A stretch of 64,000 nucleotides of DNA, taken from the NCBI GenBank assembly GCA_027673765.1, contig JAQDWB010000003.1:95627-159626 (forward strand), given 5' to 3'. This document shows, piece after piece, positions 1 to 8,782 of this stretch. Source of the stretch: Coriobacteriaceae bacterium AM113-163. Its GTDB lineage: Bacteria > Actinomycetota > Coriobacteriia > Coriobacteriales > Coriobacteriaceae. Below the pieces are notes generated by a model. It saw only the letters and a list, made by a program, of their open reading frames with translations, did no database searches and was not told where the DNA came from. Within the stretch, counting starts at the first letter, position 1; each line of letters opens with the position of its first letter. The translations under genes and the position numbers were made by a program.

Positions 1-2945
1 GTAGCCTCCTCGGTAAGAGGCAGCTCACCCGGGAACATAAAGTACGCGTATGCCTGCGTGGCCGAGCGGCCCACACGGCCCTTGAGCTGGTAGAGCTGTG
101 CCAGACCCAGACGCTGCGAGTCCTCGATGATGAGCGTGTTGGCTGTTGCGTTGTCGATGCCGCTCTCCACGATGGTCGTGGCGATGAGCACGTCAATCTT
201 CTTGGTCGCGAACTCGATCATCACGTCCTCGACCTCGCGCGGGCTCATCTTGCCGTGTGCCACACCCACGCGCGCCTCGGGCGCGGCCTCGTGCACGCGT
301 GCCACAGCATCGTCGATGGTCTTGACGCGGTTGGACACGTAGTACACCTGGCCGCCGCGACCCACCTCCAGGCGAATCGCCGCACTCACCACGTCGGGGT
401 CGTACTCCCCCACGTGCACGATCACGGGACGGCGCCCGGTCGGCGGCGTGGTGATCGAGCTCATATCGCGCACGCCGCTCGTGGCCATCTGCATGGTTCG
501 CGGAATAGGCGTTGCCGAGAGCGTGAGCACGTCGATCTGCTCGCGCAGGTTCTTGAGCTGCTCCTTGTGCTGCACGCCAAAGCGCTGCTCCTCGTCGATG
601 ATCACCAGGCCCAGGTTTTTGGGGTTCACATCGGCCGAAAGCAGGCGGTGCGTGCCGATGAGCACATCGATCGCGCCCTCGGCAAACGCCTTGAGCGCGC
701 GCTTTTGCTGCGCCGGGGTGCGGAAGCGGCTGAGCACCTCGACCTCCAGGCCAAACGGGGCAAAGCGCTCAAAGAATGTCTCGTAGTGCTGTTGGGCCAG
801 AATGGTCGTGGGGCAGAGCACCATGACCTGGCGGCCGGAGTCCACGCACTTAAAGGCCGCGCGCAGGGCGACCTCGGTCTTGCCAAAGCCCACGTCGCCG
901 CACAGCAGGCGGTCCATGGGCTTGGGCGCCTCCATGTCCGCCTTAATGTCGGCGATAGCCTCCAGCTGGTCGCGCGTCTCGTCGTAGGGGAAGCTCTGCT
1001 CCATCTCGATCTGCTCGGGCGTATCGGGCGGGCAGGCGATACCGGTAATCGAAGAGCGACGCGTATACAGGTCGACCAGGTCAAACGCCAGCTTTTTGGC
1101 ATTCTTGCGCGCCTTGTTGGTAGCCCGCGTCCAGTCGGCGGTGTTGAGCCTGGTCAGGCGCGGTTTGTCGCCGTCGGGACCAACGTAGCGCGTAATACGG
1201 TCAACCTGCTCCAGCGGCACGTAGAGCTTGTCGCCATCGGCGTATTCCAGCAAAAAGTAGTCGCGTTCCTTGCCGCCCACTTCCTGGCGCGCAATCTCGC
1301 TAAAGAGCGCGATGCCATGCGTTGCATGCACCACGTAGTCGCCCGGCTTAAACGGGAACGTGATCTGCGTAATGTCAACCTTGCGGCGGCTGCGCGCGCG
1401 GTTGGCATCCATGCGAGCGTTGAGGTCGGCGATCGAGAACACAGCCAAATTGGCGTCGGGCACCACCACGCCCTGCGGCAGGGCAGCGTCCACAAAGGTC
1501 ACGCGCCCGCGCGAGATGGTGGGCACGGCGGCGCCTGTGGCAGCCTGGGCCGCGCCCGCCTCGAGCGAGCGGGCGTTGAGCGCATCGGCCTTGCGGTCAC
1601 GAATGGAAGCATGGGCCTCCTGGCGTGCGGCACGGTCGGCGGAATCCGCCGCTGCCACGCGTACGCGCTCGCCGATAGCGCCGGCATTTTCGGGCGCCGC
1701 GGTCAGCGATTCCTCAAAGGTAATGCCCTCGTCGCCAAAAGTGAGCTCCATCGACTCGCGCGCGCCGCGGTCGGGGATGGCAAACACGCAGGCATAGCGC
1801 TTGCCCACGACCTCCTGGATGCGCGTCATAAAGCGGTTGTCCGATCCTGCGATGGCGGGCTGCTCAATCTTGAGCTCGGCCGTCACCGCACCGCCGGCAC
1901 GGATGAGGCTCACATAGTTCAGGCGTTGCTGGGAACCAAAGTCGAGTTGCTGGGCACGCACGTACAGGCCGTCCAGACGGTCGACCCCCGCCTCGCCGGC
2001 ACGCGTCTCGATATCCTCGTAGGCGCGCAGGCAATCGTCGAACAGCGAGCGCGGCTCGGACAGCACCACGAGCGCCTTGCCGCTCACGTGCGACAGCGGG
2101 CTCACGGTCTGACCGTACATCACCGGCAAAAAGCGGTCGAGCTCAGGCGTGACGATGCGCGCATCCACCATCTCGAGCAGCGCCGCTAACTTGCTGTCGT
2201 CCTGGCTGGCGCGGTAGAGCGCCACATGCATGTTGTGGACGGCGTCGTCGGTGAGCGCGAGCTCGCGACAGGGGAAAATCTCGATGCTGTCGTCGTTGCC
2301 GATGGTCTGGCCTGTGGAGCTCACCATGCGGCGGATGCGGTCAATCTCGTCGCCGAAAAACTCAATGCGCACGGGCGCCTTCTCCTGCGCGGGGAATACC
2401 TCGACGGTGTCGCCGTGCACACGGAACAGGCCGGGCGCGTCGGCGGCGCCGGCATTGGTATAGCCCATGCCCACCAGACGCTGCGGCACCTCGTCAAAGG
2501 GAATCTCCTCGCCCACCGCAAAAGTAGTGGACTCCCAGTAGCGGCTCTCGACCGGCGGCACGCAGCGCAGCAGTGCGCGGGCCGAGGCGACCATGATGCA
2601 ATTGTCCCCGCGCACGATGCGCCCGAGCGCCTCGCAGCGCTGCGCCACCACGGCGTCGTCGGGCGCCTGCTCGCGCCACGGATAGTCCTTGCGCTCGGGA
2701 AAGCGGCACACGTGCGCCAGGCCCACGTAGGCGGCTAGACTGCGTGCGGCGCGATCGGCCGCATCCTCGCCACTCACGATGTAGACCGTGGGGCGCGGAC
2801 GACGCGCAAACTGGGCGGCCGCCATAAGCGTGCGACCCGACTGAGACACGGCCAGCGTCACGTCCTCGCCAGAATCGAGCCCGGCCTCGACGGTCTGCAG
2901 CGCCTCGGCAGTATAGAGCTGCGCGGCTATACGGTGAATGAGCAT
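1..2945 (-). CDS. mfd: Transcription-repair coupling factor Mfd (partial, C-terminus beyond left edge)
   Basis: Mfd is a DNA translocase that removes RNA polymerase stalled at lesions and recruits UvrA. About 981 codons are in the window; the family is usually near 1,150 residues, so the C-terminal part lies outside. Reading the minus strand I see an N-terminal UvrB-like region (FFGDEIDRIRRM), the RNA polymerase-interaction region (YVVHATHGIALF), then the helicase core: Walker A GDVGFGKTEVALRA, DEEQRFGV box, TATPIPRTMQM and VSNRV...VGVAHG. The ATG is preceded by GGAGG at about 6 nt. The gene follows nth with a terminator hairpin between them. Large open frames on the opposite strand are shadows caused by codon bias. 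Confidence 0.97.
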   Translation of the reverse strand, partial: MLIHRIAAQLYTAEALQTVEAGLDSGEDVTLAVSQSGRTLMAAAQFARRPRPTVYIVSGEDAADRAARSLAAYVGLAHVCRFPERKDYPWREQAPDDAVVAQRCEALGRIVRGDNCIMVASARALLRCVPPVESRYWESTTFAVGEEIPFDEVPQRLVGMGYTNAGAADAPGLFRVHGDTVEVFPAQEKAPVRIEFFGDEIDRIRRMVSSTGQTIGNDDSIEIFPCRELALTDDAVHNMHVALYRASQDDSKLAALLEMVDARIVTPELDRFLPVMYGQTVSPLSHVSGKALVVLSEPRSLFDDCLRAYEDIETRAGEAGVDRLDGLYVRAQQLDFGSQQRLNYVSLIRAGGAVTAELKIEQPAIAGSDNRFMTRIQEVVGKRYACVFAIPDRGARESMELTFGDEGITFEESLTAAPENAGAIGERVRVAAADSADRAARQEAHASIRDRKADALNARSLEAGAAQAATGAAVPTISRGRVTFVDAALPQGVVVPDANLAVFSIADLNARMDANRARSRRKVDITQITFPFKPGDYVVHATHGIALFSEIARQEVGGKERDYFLLEYADGDKLYVPLEQVDRITRYVGPDGDKPRLTRLNTADWTRATNKARKNAKKLAFDLVDLYTRRSSITGIACPPDTPEQIEMEQSFPYDETRDQLEAIADIKADMEAPKPMDRLLCGDVGFGKTEVALRAAFKCVDSGRQVMVLCPTTILAQQHYETFFERFAPFGLEVEVLSRFRTPAQQKRALKAFAEGAIDVLIGTHRLLSADVNPKNLGLVIIDEEQRFGVQHKEQLKNLREQIDVLTLSATPIPRTMQMATSGVRDMSSITTPPTGRRPVIVHVGEYDPDVVSAAIRLEVGRGGQVYYVSNRVKTIDDAVARVHEAAPEARVGVAHGKMSPREVEDVMIEFATKKIDVLIATTIVESGIDNATANTLIIEDSQRLGLAQLYQLKGRVGRSATQAYAYFMFPGELPLTEEA

Positions 2946-2970
2946 GCTGTTCCTCCGGCATTGCAACGCC

Positions 2971-3000
2971 AAAAGCCCGCCGGGGCAAGCTCGGCGGGTC
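2971..3000 (-). terminator. Intrinsic terminator after nth, just upstream of mfd
   Basis: On the minus strand a GC-rich stem (CCCGCCGAGC paired with GCTCGGCGGG-type arms) is followed by TTTT. It lies about 100 nt beyond the nth stop and only about 26 nt before the mfd start codon, which leaves little room for a separate mfd promoter. Confidence 0.7.
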
Positions 3001-3104
3001 GTACGTCAAATACATTGTCTGTCATGGTAGCGCATGGAGAGGACTCCAGCTCAAGCGTACGCCCAGCCCCGCAACAAAAACGCCAGACGAAGATGCGTTC
3101 CGCC

Positions 3105-3770
3105 CTACCCCGCCACGCGCACGCTGGGGCACAAATCTGCCAGCGGACACTCGTCACACTTGGGTTTGCGGGCGTCGCAGATCTCGCGACCAAAGGTGAT
3201 CCACTGATGGTTGACCGACTCCCAATACTCGTGCGGCAAAATCTTGAGCAGATCTTGCTCGGTCTTGAGCGGCTCCTTGGCGTGCGTCTTGGGGCTCAGC
3301 ATCAGGCGGTGCGCGATGCGGTTGACGTGCGTATCCACCGCGATGCCTTCCACGATGCCAAACCCAACGTTGAGTACGATGTTCGCCGTCTTGCGCCCCA
3401 CGCCCGGCAGCTTTACAAGCTCCTTCATGTCGGCCGGTACCTCGCCGCCGTAGTCGGCAACAATCATCTGCGCGGCCTCCACAGCATGCTTGGCCTTACT
3501 CTTATAAAAGCCGAGTGACTTAATGGTGTCCGCCACATCGGCAACGCTCGCCCCCGCCATGGCCTCGGGCGTGGGCCACTGGGCAAACAGTTGGGGCGTC
3601 ACCTTGTTAACCTGCGCGTCGGTCGTCTGAGCCGAGAGCAGTACCGCGATGAGCAGCCTAAAGGGATTCTCGTGGTCCAAGAAACACTCGACCGGTCCAT
3701 AGCGACGGTTAAGGCGCTCGCACACCTCAACGGCGCGTTCGCGTTTGGCGGCATTGGTCTCGCGTGGCAT
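3105..3770 (-). CDS. nth: Endonuclease III, base-excision repair DNA glycosylase/AP lyase
   Basis: Endonuclease III removes oxidised pyrimidines and cleaves the abasic site. The 221-residue protein has the helix-hairpin-helix LPGVGRKTA with the catalytic lysine, the catalytic aspartate in VDTHVNR, and a C-terminal [4Fe-4S] loop with C-x6-C-x2-C-x5-C spacing (CDARKPKCDECPLADLC). Length is normal for the family. I chose the ATG at 3770 because GAGGAG sits 5 nt before it; the open frame extends 8 codons further upstream without a better site. It lies upstream of mfd on the same strand, a compact repair neighbourhood. Confidence 0.96.
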   Translation of the reverse strand: MPRETNAAKRERAVEVCERLNRRYGPVECFLDHENPFRLLIAVLLSAQTTDAQVNKVTPQLFAQWPTPEAMAGASVADVADTIKSLGFYKSKAKHAVEAAQMIVADYGGEVPADMKELVKLPGVGRKTANIVLNVGFGIVEGIAVDTHVNRIAHRLMLSPKTHAKEPLKTEQDLLKILPHEYWESVNHQWITFGREICDARKPKCDECPLADLCPSVRVAG

Positions 3771-3833
3771 AACGACTCCTCGGCTCAACGGCACAACAAA
3801 CCTACGGGCACGATTGTCCCACGTACAGGGGCC

Positions 3834-5636
3834 TTAAGCCTCCAAAAATGCGCCGGTCTGGCGGCTCCACAGGCTTGCGTATTCGCCGCCCGCCTCGACG
3901 AGCTGAGCATGCGTACCGTCCTCGACAATCTCGCCGTCCGCCAGCACCACGATGCGGTCGAGCGCCGCCACGGTGGACAGGCGATGCGCCACCACAATGG
4001 AGGTGCGGCCGCGCATCAGGTTCTCGAGCGCCTCCTGCACCAGCGCCTCGGACTCACTGTCCAAGGCAGAGGTCGCCTCGTCGAGCACCAGAATCGGTGC
4101 GTCGGTGAGGATGGCACGGGCGATGGCCACACGCTGGCGCTGGCCGCCCGAAAGCTTGACGCCGCGCTCGCCCACCATGGTGTCGAAGCCACGGGGCAGG
4201 CGGTCGATGAACTCCAGGGCATTGGCCAGGCGTGCGGCCTCGCGGATCTGCTCGTCGGTAGCATCGGGGCGGCCGTAGGCGATATTCTCGCGAATGGAGC
4301 GGTGGAACAGCAGCGCCTCCTGCGGCACGTAGGCAACCTGGCGGCGCAGGCTCTGCTGCGTGCAGCGCGAGACGTCCTGACCGTCCACGAGCACGCGGCC
4401 GCCCTGCACGTCGTCCAGGCGCAGCAACAGCTTGGTGAGCGTCGTCTTGCCCGAGCCCGATTTGCCCACCAGGCCCACGCGCTGGCCCGCCGCCACATGG
4501 AGCGTCAGGTCGTCGAACACGCTCTCGCCCGCCGCGGCATCACGGTATGCAAAGCTCAGGTGCTCAAAATCAATCGCGCCCTCGCGCACCTTGAGCTCGG
4601 GGGCGTTCTCGTCGTCTGCCACCAGACGCGGCTCGTCCAGCACGCGCGTCATCTCGGCCGCATCGCCCAGCGCGCGGTTGATGCGCTGCATCATGGAGCT
4701 CACGTAGTTCAGACGCATGGTGAGGTTATACGTGTAGGTAAAGATCATGACGAGCGAGCCGGCCGAGATGCCAAACCACGCGTTGCCGCCCGCCACGAAC
4801 ACACTCACCACGGCCATGGTGATGACGATAAGGCCCGAGGTCGTAAAGTTGCGCTGCATCATGGCGTGCATCGAGACCGTCTCAGCGTCGCGCGCGGCAC
4901 GATCGGCGGTGTCGAACAGATCGCGTTCAAAGTCCTCTCGCCCGCAGGTCTTGACGGCCAAGATGTTCGTGACCGCGTCGGACAGCACACCCGAGAGCTT
5001 ATTCTGCGCGGCGGACGTCGCGGCCGAAAGTGGCATGATGCGCTTGTACATAAGCCAGACAAACGCAATGTAGACGACCATGATGCCCACCAGGATCACG
5101 GTAAATGTGGGCACCACCGGAGCGAGTGCGGCCACGGTGCAGATGACCGAGGTGATGGTGGGGATGAGCGAATACACCGTCACGTCGACCAAGCCCGTAT
5201 AGCCGCTCATAAAACGGCTCGTCTGGCTGACGAGCGACCCGCCAAAGCGGCTGGTGTGAAATGTCATGGATTGATTGGAAAGCGTGTCAAAGCACAGGCG
5301 TGCCAGGTGATAGTTGCCCGCGATCTCGAGCTTGTAGACGGTGTAGTCCTGCAGCTTGGAGAGGATCTGGCCTACCAGATTAACGAGCACGAGCGCCAGG
5401 ATATAGGGGGCGAAGACCTCAAACACCTGGTCACCCGCCACGGGACCGGCTTGAATGCGGTCGACAATGAGGGCCATCACATAGGTATTGGCAAACGTCA
5501 GCAAAAAGATGTAGCCCGCCGACGAGAGCACCGAGAGAAAGACAATCAGCGGCTGTGTGCGCGTGACACCCCAAAACCGCTGCAGCGTGCGGCGCACGGT
5601 GGAGCGGCTGAGCGGACTGGTGCTTCTCTGAGACAT
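3834..5636 (-). CDS. ABC exporter, fused membrane and ATPase domains
   Basis: A 600-residue half-transporter of the MsbA/LmrA/MdlB type. The N-terminal 320 residues form a six-helix exporter domain. The C-terminal ATPase has Walker A (GLVGKSGSGKTT), signature LSGGQRQRVAIARA, Walker B (ILVLDEATSALD) and the switch histidine (VVAHRLST). Such proteins act as homo- or heterodimers and export lipids, drugs or peptides; the substrate cannot be read from sequence. No partner half-transporter is adjacent, so a homodimer is likely. Start at ATG 5636 is supported by AAGGA about 6 nt upstream; 12 extra upstream codons are open but less likely. Confidence 0.9.
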   Translation of the reverse strand: MSQRSTSPLSRSTVRRTLQRFWGVTRTQPLIVFLSVLSSAGYIFLLTFANTYVMALIVDRIQAGPVAGDQVFEVFAPYILALVLVNLVGQILSKLQDYTVYKLEIAGNYHLARLCFDTLSNQSMTFHTSRFGGSLVSQTSRFMSGYTGLVDVTVYSLIPTITSVICTVAALAPVVPTFTVILVGIMVVYIAFVWLMYKRIMPLSAATSAAQNKLSGVLSDAVTNILAVKTCGREDFERDLFDTADRAARDAETVSMHAMMQRNFTTSGLIVITMAVVSVFVAGGNAWFGISAGSLVMIFTYTYNLTMRLNYVSSMMQRINRALGDAAEMTRVLDEPRLVADDENAPELKVREGAIDFEHLSFAYRDAAAGESVFDDLTLHVAAGQRVGLVGKSGSGKTTLTKLLLRLDDVQGGRVLVDGQDVSRCTQQSLRRQVAYVPQEALLFHRSIRENIAYGRPDATDEQIREAARLANALEFIDRLPRGFDTMVGERGVKLSGGQRQRVAIARAILTDAPILVLDEATSALDSESEALVQEALENLMRGRTSIVVAHRLSTVAALDRIVVLADGEIVEDGTHAQLVEAGGEYASLWSRQTGAFLEA

Positions 5637-5711
5637 GGGCTTCCTTTCGCATCTGATAGGGCGAAACGCCATTGTTGCACATTGAAGCGCACTTCAGGCA
5701 AGCGCGATGCG

Positions 5712-5752
5712 AAAAGCGGTGGGGCACCCGCGTTTACGCCGGCGCCCCACCG
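5712..5752 (-). terminator. Intrinsic terminator after rmuC
   Basis: A perfect 9-bp stem (CGGTGGGGC with GCCCCACCG) around an 18-nt loop is followed on the minus strand by CTTTT. It lies immediately after the rmuC stop codon. Confidence 0.7.
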
Positions 5753-5763
5753 TCTTGTTGCAA

Positions 5764-7119
5764 TTAGCCCTCGTCTTCTTGATCTGTGGGAAGGCCCGCG
5801 GGCGTGAGTCCCAAGATCTCATCGGCTTGGTCGGCATCTTCCAGCGCGTCGATGTCCTTGAGTTTGCGCTCCATGACGTTGGTGCGCGTGGTGATGATGC
5901 CCTCGACCGTTTTGCCCGCGGTCTCGATCTGCTGCTGGGCGCGGCGCAGCGCCGCCTGATAGCGCGGTAGTTCGGCCTTGACGGCGGAAAGCACGCGTAG
6001 CACGTCGTCGGTGCGCTTTTGCAGCCTAAACGTCTGGTAGCTCATCTGCAGGCTGTTGAGGATGGCCGCCATGGTGCTGGGGCCGGCAACGTTGACGTGA
6101 TAGTCGCGGCCCAGGGTCTCGATAAGCCCAGGGCGCGTGACGACCTCGGCGTACAGGCCCTCAAACGGAACGAACAGAATGCCAAAGTTGGTGGTCGCGG
6201 GCACGCTCAGGTACTTTTCGCAGATGTCCTTTGCCTCGCGCTTCACCATGGTGTCGAGCGTCTTGCGCGCGGCGGCGACGGCCTCCGCGTCGCCCGACTC
6301 CTGAGCGTCGAGCAGATGCTCATACGCATCGCCCGGGAATTTGGAGTCGATTGGCAGCAGCACGGGGTCTCCCTCGTCTACCGGCAGCTTGACGGCAAAC
6401 TCAACGCGCTCCGAGGCGCCGGGCTTGGTGGCGACGTTTTCCAGATACTGGTCGGGCGTAAGGATGTCCGCCAGGATCGCGCCCAGCTGCACCTCGCCCA
6501 AAATGCCACGCGCCTTGACATTGCCCAGCACGCGTTTAAGGTCGCCCACGCCGGTGGCGATAGATTGCATATCGCCCAGGCCCTTATACACGGCCTCGAG
6601 CTGGTCGCTCACCTGCTTAAACGATGCCGACAGGCGATCGTTGAGCGTACGGGAGAGCTTCTCGTCCACCGTCGCACGCATCTGATCGAGCTGCACGTTG
6701 TTGTCTTTGCGGATGGCGCCCAACTGGGCATCGACCGTCTCGCGCACCTTGTCCAGGCGGTGCTCGATGCCTTCGCGGTTGGCGCCAAGCTGTTGGGCCG
6801 TCTCGCGGCGCAGGTCATCCATACGGTCACCCGCCTGCGAGAACTCGCGCGCAATGGTCAGGTAGCGCTGCTGCTCTACGGCGGCGTCGGTCGTCTGCTG
6901 CTGCGCGATGGCATTGGCCGTGCGGCGGGTTTCGGCCAACGCGACGTTCAGGGTGTCGAGCGTGCTGTTGGCCTGCTCGAGCGCTGCCAGCGTTTCCGCG
7001 CTACTGTCGCCACGCTCCCGCAACTCGGCACGCAGGCTCTTGAGCTGGAGGGCGCAAGCCACAGCAACCCCCACCGCCACCAAGGCGATCACAACAAGCA
7101 CAATATCAATAGCAGACAT
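5764..7119 (-). CDS. rmuC: DNA recombination protein RmuC
   Basis: RmuC family proteins limit inversions at short repeats; they carry a predicted restriction-endonuclease-like fold. This 451-residue protein has an N-terminal membrane segment (about residues 5-25), a long coiled coil (about 30-190) rich in E, Q, R and A, and the conserved RmuC domain (GVGDLKRVLGNVKARGILGE, then DSKFPGDAYEHLL and FVPFEGLYAEVV). Start ATG 7119 is preceded by GGAG at a short spacing; an upstream in-frame start at 7152 has no clear site. The small membrane-protein gene at 7243-7677 lies upstream on the same strand, possibly in one transcript. Confidence 0.93.
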   Translation of the reverse strand: MSAIDIVLVVIALVAVGVAVACALQLKSLRAELRERGDSSAETLAALEQANSTLDTLNVALAETRRTANAIAQQQTTDAAVEQQRYLTIAREFSQAGDRMDDLRRETAQQLGANREGIEHRLDKVRETVDAQLGAIRKDNNVQLDQMRATVDEKLSRTLNDRLSASFKQVSDQLEAVYKGLGDMQSIATGVGDLKRVLGNVKARGILGEVQLGAILADILTPDQYLENVATKPGASERVEFAVKLPVDEGDPVLLPIDSKFPGDAYEHLLDAQESGDAEAVAAARKTLDTMVKREAKDICEKYLSVPATTNFGILFVPFEGLYAEVVTRPGLIETLGRDYHVNVAGPSTMAAILNSLQMSYQTFRLQKRTDDVLRVLSAVKAELPRYQAALRRAQQQIETAGKTVEGIITTRTNVMERKLKDIDALEDADQADEILGLTPAGLPTDQEDEG

Positions 7120-7242
7120 AAACTCCGCCCAACAAACCCAATCGAGCACCAATCAAAACCGCGATCAATCTTACCCTGTCAAACGCAGCTCATGTCCAAT
7201 CGAGCGCAGACAAGTTACCTTTGCGCTATGGGTGCTGGTCCG

Positions 7243-7677
7243 CTAGCTCTCCCAGCTGGCGCGGATGGTTGCTGCGACATCCCCCAAGCGCTGACCAAGA
7301 GCTGCCAAGTGCTGAAGTACCTCATTGGGCGAGGCGCCGTTGAGGATGCACGTGAGGGCATATGAGGCCAAGAAGATTGTCGCGAGCCCCAGCGGAATCA
7401 GCACGATCATCGCCAGCGTACGCAGGCGCTGGGCCCAGCGACGGTGACGCGCACGACGCTTATCGAACGCGAGCTCCTGTGCATATGAATCCTGCTGTAC
7501 GGAATAGGCCTCTGGCGCCGATTCACACCCGGGCACAGCTGCAGGTACAGCAGCGGGCACGACATTTTGCGCAAAGGGCTGGGCTGCCGCCCCTTGCATT
7601 TGCATCTCCATGAGCCGTTGCTGCTGACGCAGCATGCGCTCAGCTTGTTGCTGCGGAGTCTCAAGAAACAGATCCAT
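7243..7677 (-). CDS. Small single-pass membrane protein, unknown function
   Basis: A 144-residue protein I do not recognise. Residues 1-35 are rich in Q, M and R (several QQQ and MEMQMQ runs) and may form a helix. A basic stretch (KRRARHRRWAQRLR) precedes one hydrophobic segment (about residues 84-108), followed by about 35 residues. The basic flank suggests the N-terminal part is cytoplasmic. Start at ATG 7677 is set by GGAGG 5 nt upstream. It sits 123 bp upstream of rmuC on the same strand, but no functional link can be read from that. Confidence 0.7.
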   Translation of the reverse strand: MDLFLETPQQQAERMLRQQQRLMEMQMQGAAAQPFAQNVVPAAVPAAVPGCESAPEAYSVQQDSYAQELAFDKRRARHRRWAQRLRTLAMIVLIPLGLATIFLASYALTCILNGASPNEVLQHLAALGQRLGDVAATIRASWES

Positions 7678-7929
7678 GCTGGCCTCCAAAATCGGAGCAT
7701 TCGACGCTTACGACCAGCATCCCGCACCGCCATGACCGCGACAACGCAATCGCCGGCAATAGCCACAAAGTTTCTTTTGCTCAAAAGCTGTCGAAAAGCT
7801 CAACAACTCCTCTACCAGCACTTTCTCTGAGCTTTTTTCGCCAACAATCTTTTGGCCTTCCACCCTTACGCCAACTGACCAAAATCTAACCAAAAGCTTG
7901 ACGAAAATTGTGGGGACAGGGACCCCACA

Positions 7930-7962
7930 CAAAAACGTGCCGCCCCAAAAGGGGCGGCACAC
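7930..7962 (-). terminator. Intrinsic terminator of rubrerythrin gene
   Basis: A perfect 10-bp stem, GTGCCGCCCC and GGGGCGGCAC around AAAA, is followed by GTTTTTG on the minus strand. It lies about 170 nt beyond the rubrerythrin stop, with the long inverted repeat in between. Confidence 0.75.
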
Positions 7963-8013
7963 AAACTTCTAATCAGCTTTTCAGTAACGAGCACGCGACG
8001 ACCCGAAGCCGGA

Positions 8014-8105
8014 GCGCAGGGCGGGAGGCCGGATCGCCTTCCCTCAACGCGACCCTGCGGAGCCGTGAGCGGGGAGGGAAGGCGATCCGGCCTCCCGCCC
8101 TGCGC
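8014..8105. repeat. Long perfect inverted repeat, 32-bp arms
   Basis: Arms 8014-8045 and 8074-8105 are exact reverse complements over 32 bp, separated by 28 nt. The arms begin GCGCAGGGCGGG and are very GC-rich. No T-run follows on either strand, so it is not a simple terminator. Similar-sized but sequence-unrelated structures occur at 10741-10883 and 27598-27722. Confidence 0.9.
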
Positions 8106-8128
8106 CCCGCAGCAGCCAGCGCCAAGCG

Positions 8129-8668
8129 CTAGTAGTTCACCACCTGCTCCTCAAAGTACGCCTTGGGGTGGTTGCACACCGGGCACACCTCAGGCGCCTC
8201 GGCACCCACATGCAGGTGCCCGCAGTTCAGGCACTTCCACACCTTTACGCCCTCACGCTCAAACACCTCGCCCGACTCGATGCGCTCGACGAGCTTGTTG
8301 TAGCGCTCCTCGTGGGCCTTCTCGACGGCGGCAACACCACGGAACTTTGCGGCAATCTCGGCAAAGCCCTCTTCCTCGGCGGTCTTGGCAAACTCGTCGT
8401 ACATCGTGGTCCACTCGTAGTTCTCACCCGCGGCGGCATCGCGCAGATTGTCCAGGGTATCGGGGACGGCGCCATCGTGCAGATACTTAAACCACAGTTT
8501 GGCGTGCTCGGACTCGTTGCCAGCCGTCTCGGCAAAGATGTTCGAGATCTGAACGTAGCCGTCCTTCTTGGCCTTGGAGGCATAGTAGCGATACTTGGTG
8601 TGTGCCTGGGACTCACCGGCAAAAGCGGTCTCGAGGTTCTTCTTGGTTTGAGAATTCTCAAAATCCAT
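8129..8668 (-). CDS. rbr: Rubrerythrin, peroxide-scavenging non-haem iron protein
   Basis: Rubrerythrin reduces hydrogen peroxide in anaerobes. The 179-residue protein has an N-terminal ferritin-like four-helix domain with the diiron ligand motifs ([29 protein letters not shown]), then a C-terminal rubredoxin-like iron site with two CxxC pairs (CLNCGH and CPVCNHP). Length and order match classical rubrerythrin. Start at ATG 8668 lies 9 nt after AGGGA. It is monocistronic, with its own terminator. An Rrf2 regulator lies 1 kb upstream, but control by it is not shown. Confidence 0.96.
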   Translation of the reverse strand: MDFENSQTKKNLETAFAGESQAHTKYRYYASKAKKDGYVQISNIFAETAGNESEHAKLWFKYLHDGAVPDTLDNLRDAAAGENYEWTTMYDEFAKTAEEEGFAEIAAKFRGVAAVEKAHEERYNKLVERIESGEVFEREGVKVWKCLNCGHLHVGAEAPEVCPVCNHPKAYFEEQVVNY

Positions 8669-8782
8669 AGGTGTACTTCCCTTCAACGCATGCCGCCCGT
8701 AGGCTTCGAGCGGCCTCGTCTTTAGGATGCCCTCATGCCGAAAATCTAAACCTTACAATCCTGTTCTTCAGATTTGCACGGG

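Larger units (their letters stand above)
7678..8128. other. 451-bp intergenic region with hairpins, no gene
   Basis: No supported coding sequence. It holds the rubrerythrin terminator at 7930-7962, a shorter GTGGGG/CCCCAC hairpin near 7910-7928, and a 32-bp perfect inverted repeat at 8014-8105. The left part (7690-7900) is AT-richer and probably carries the promoter of the 7243-7677 gene. Confidence 0.6.

Noticed and set aside
255..2189. A 644-codon plus-strand open frame across mfd
   Set aside because: The minus-strand frame gives an unmistakable Mfd sequence with all helicase motifs; the plus-strand frame is His/Arg-rich with no domain.
3834..5636. ABC exporter considered as part of a two-gene heterodimeric transporter
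   Set aside because: Neighbours are nth and rmuC; no second half-transporter is adjacent.
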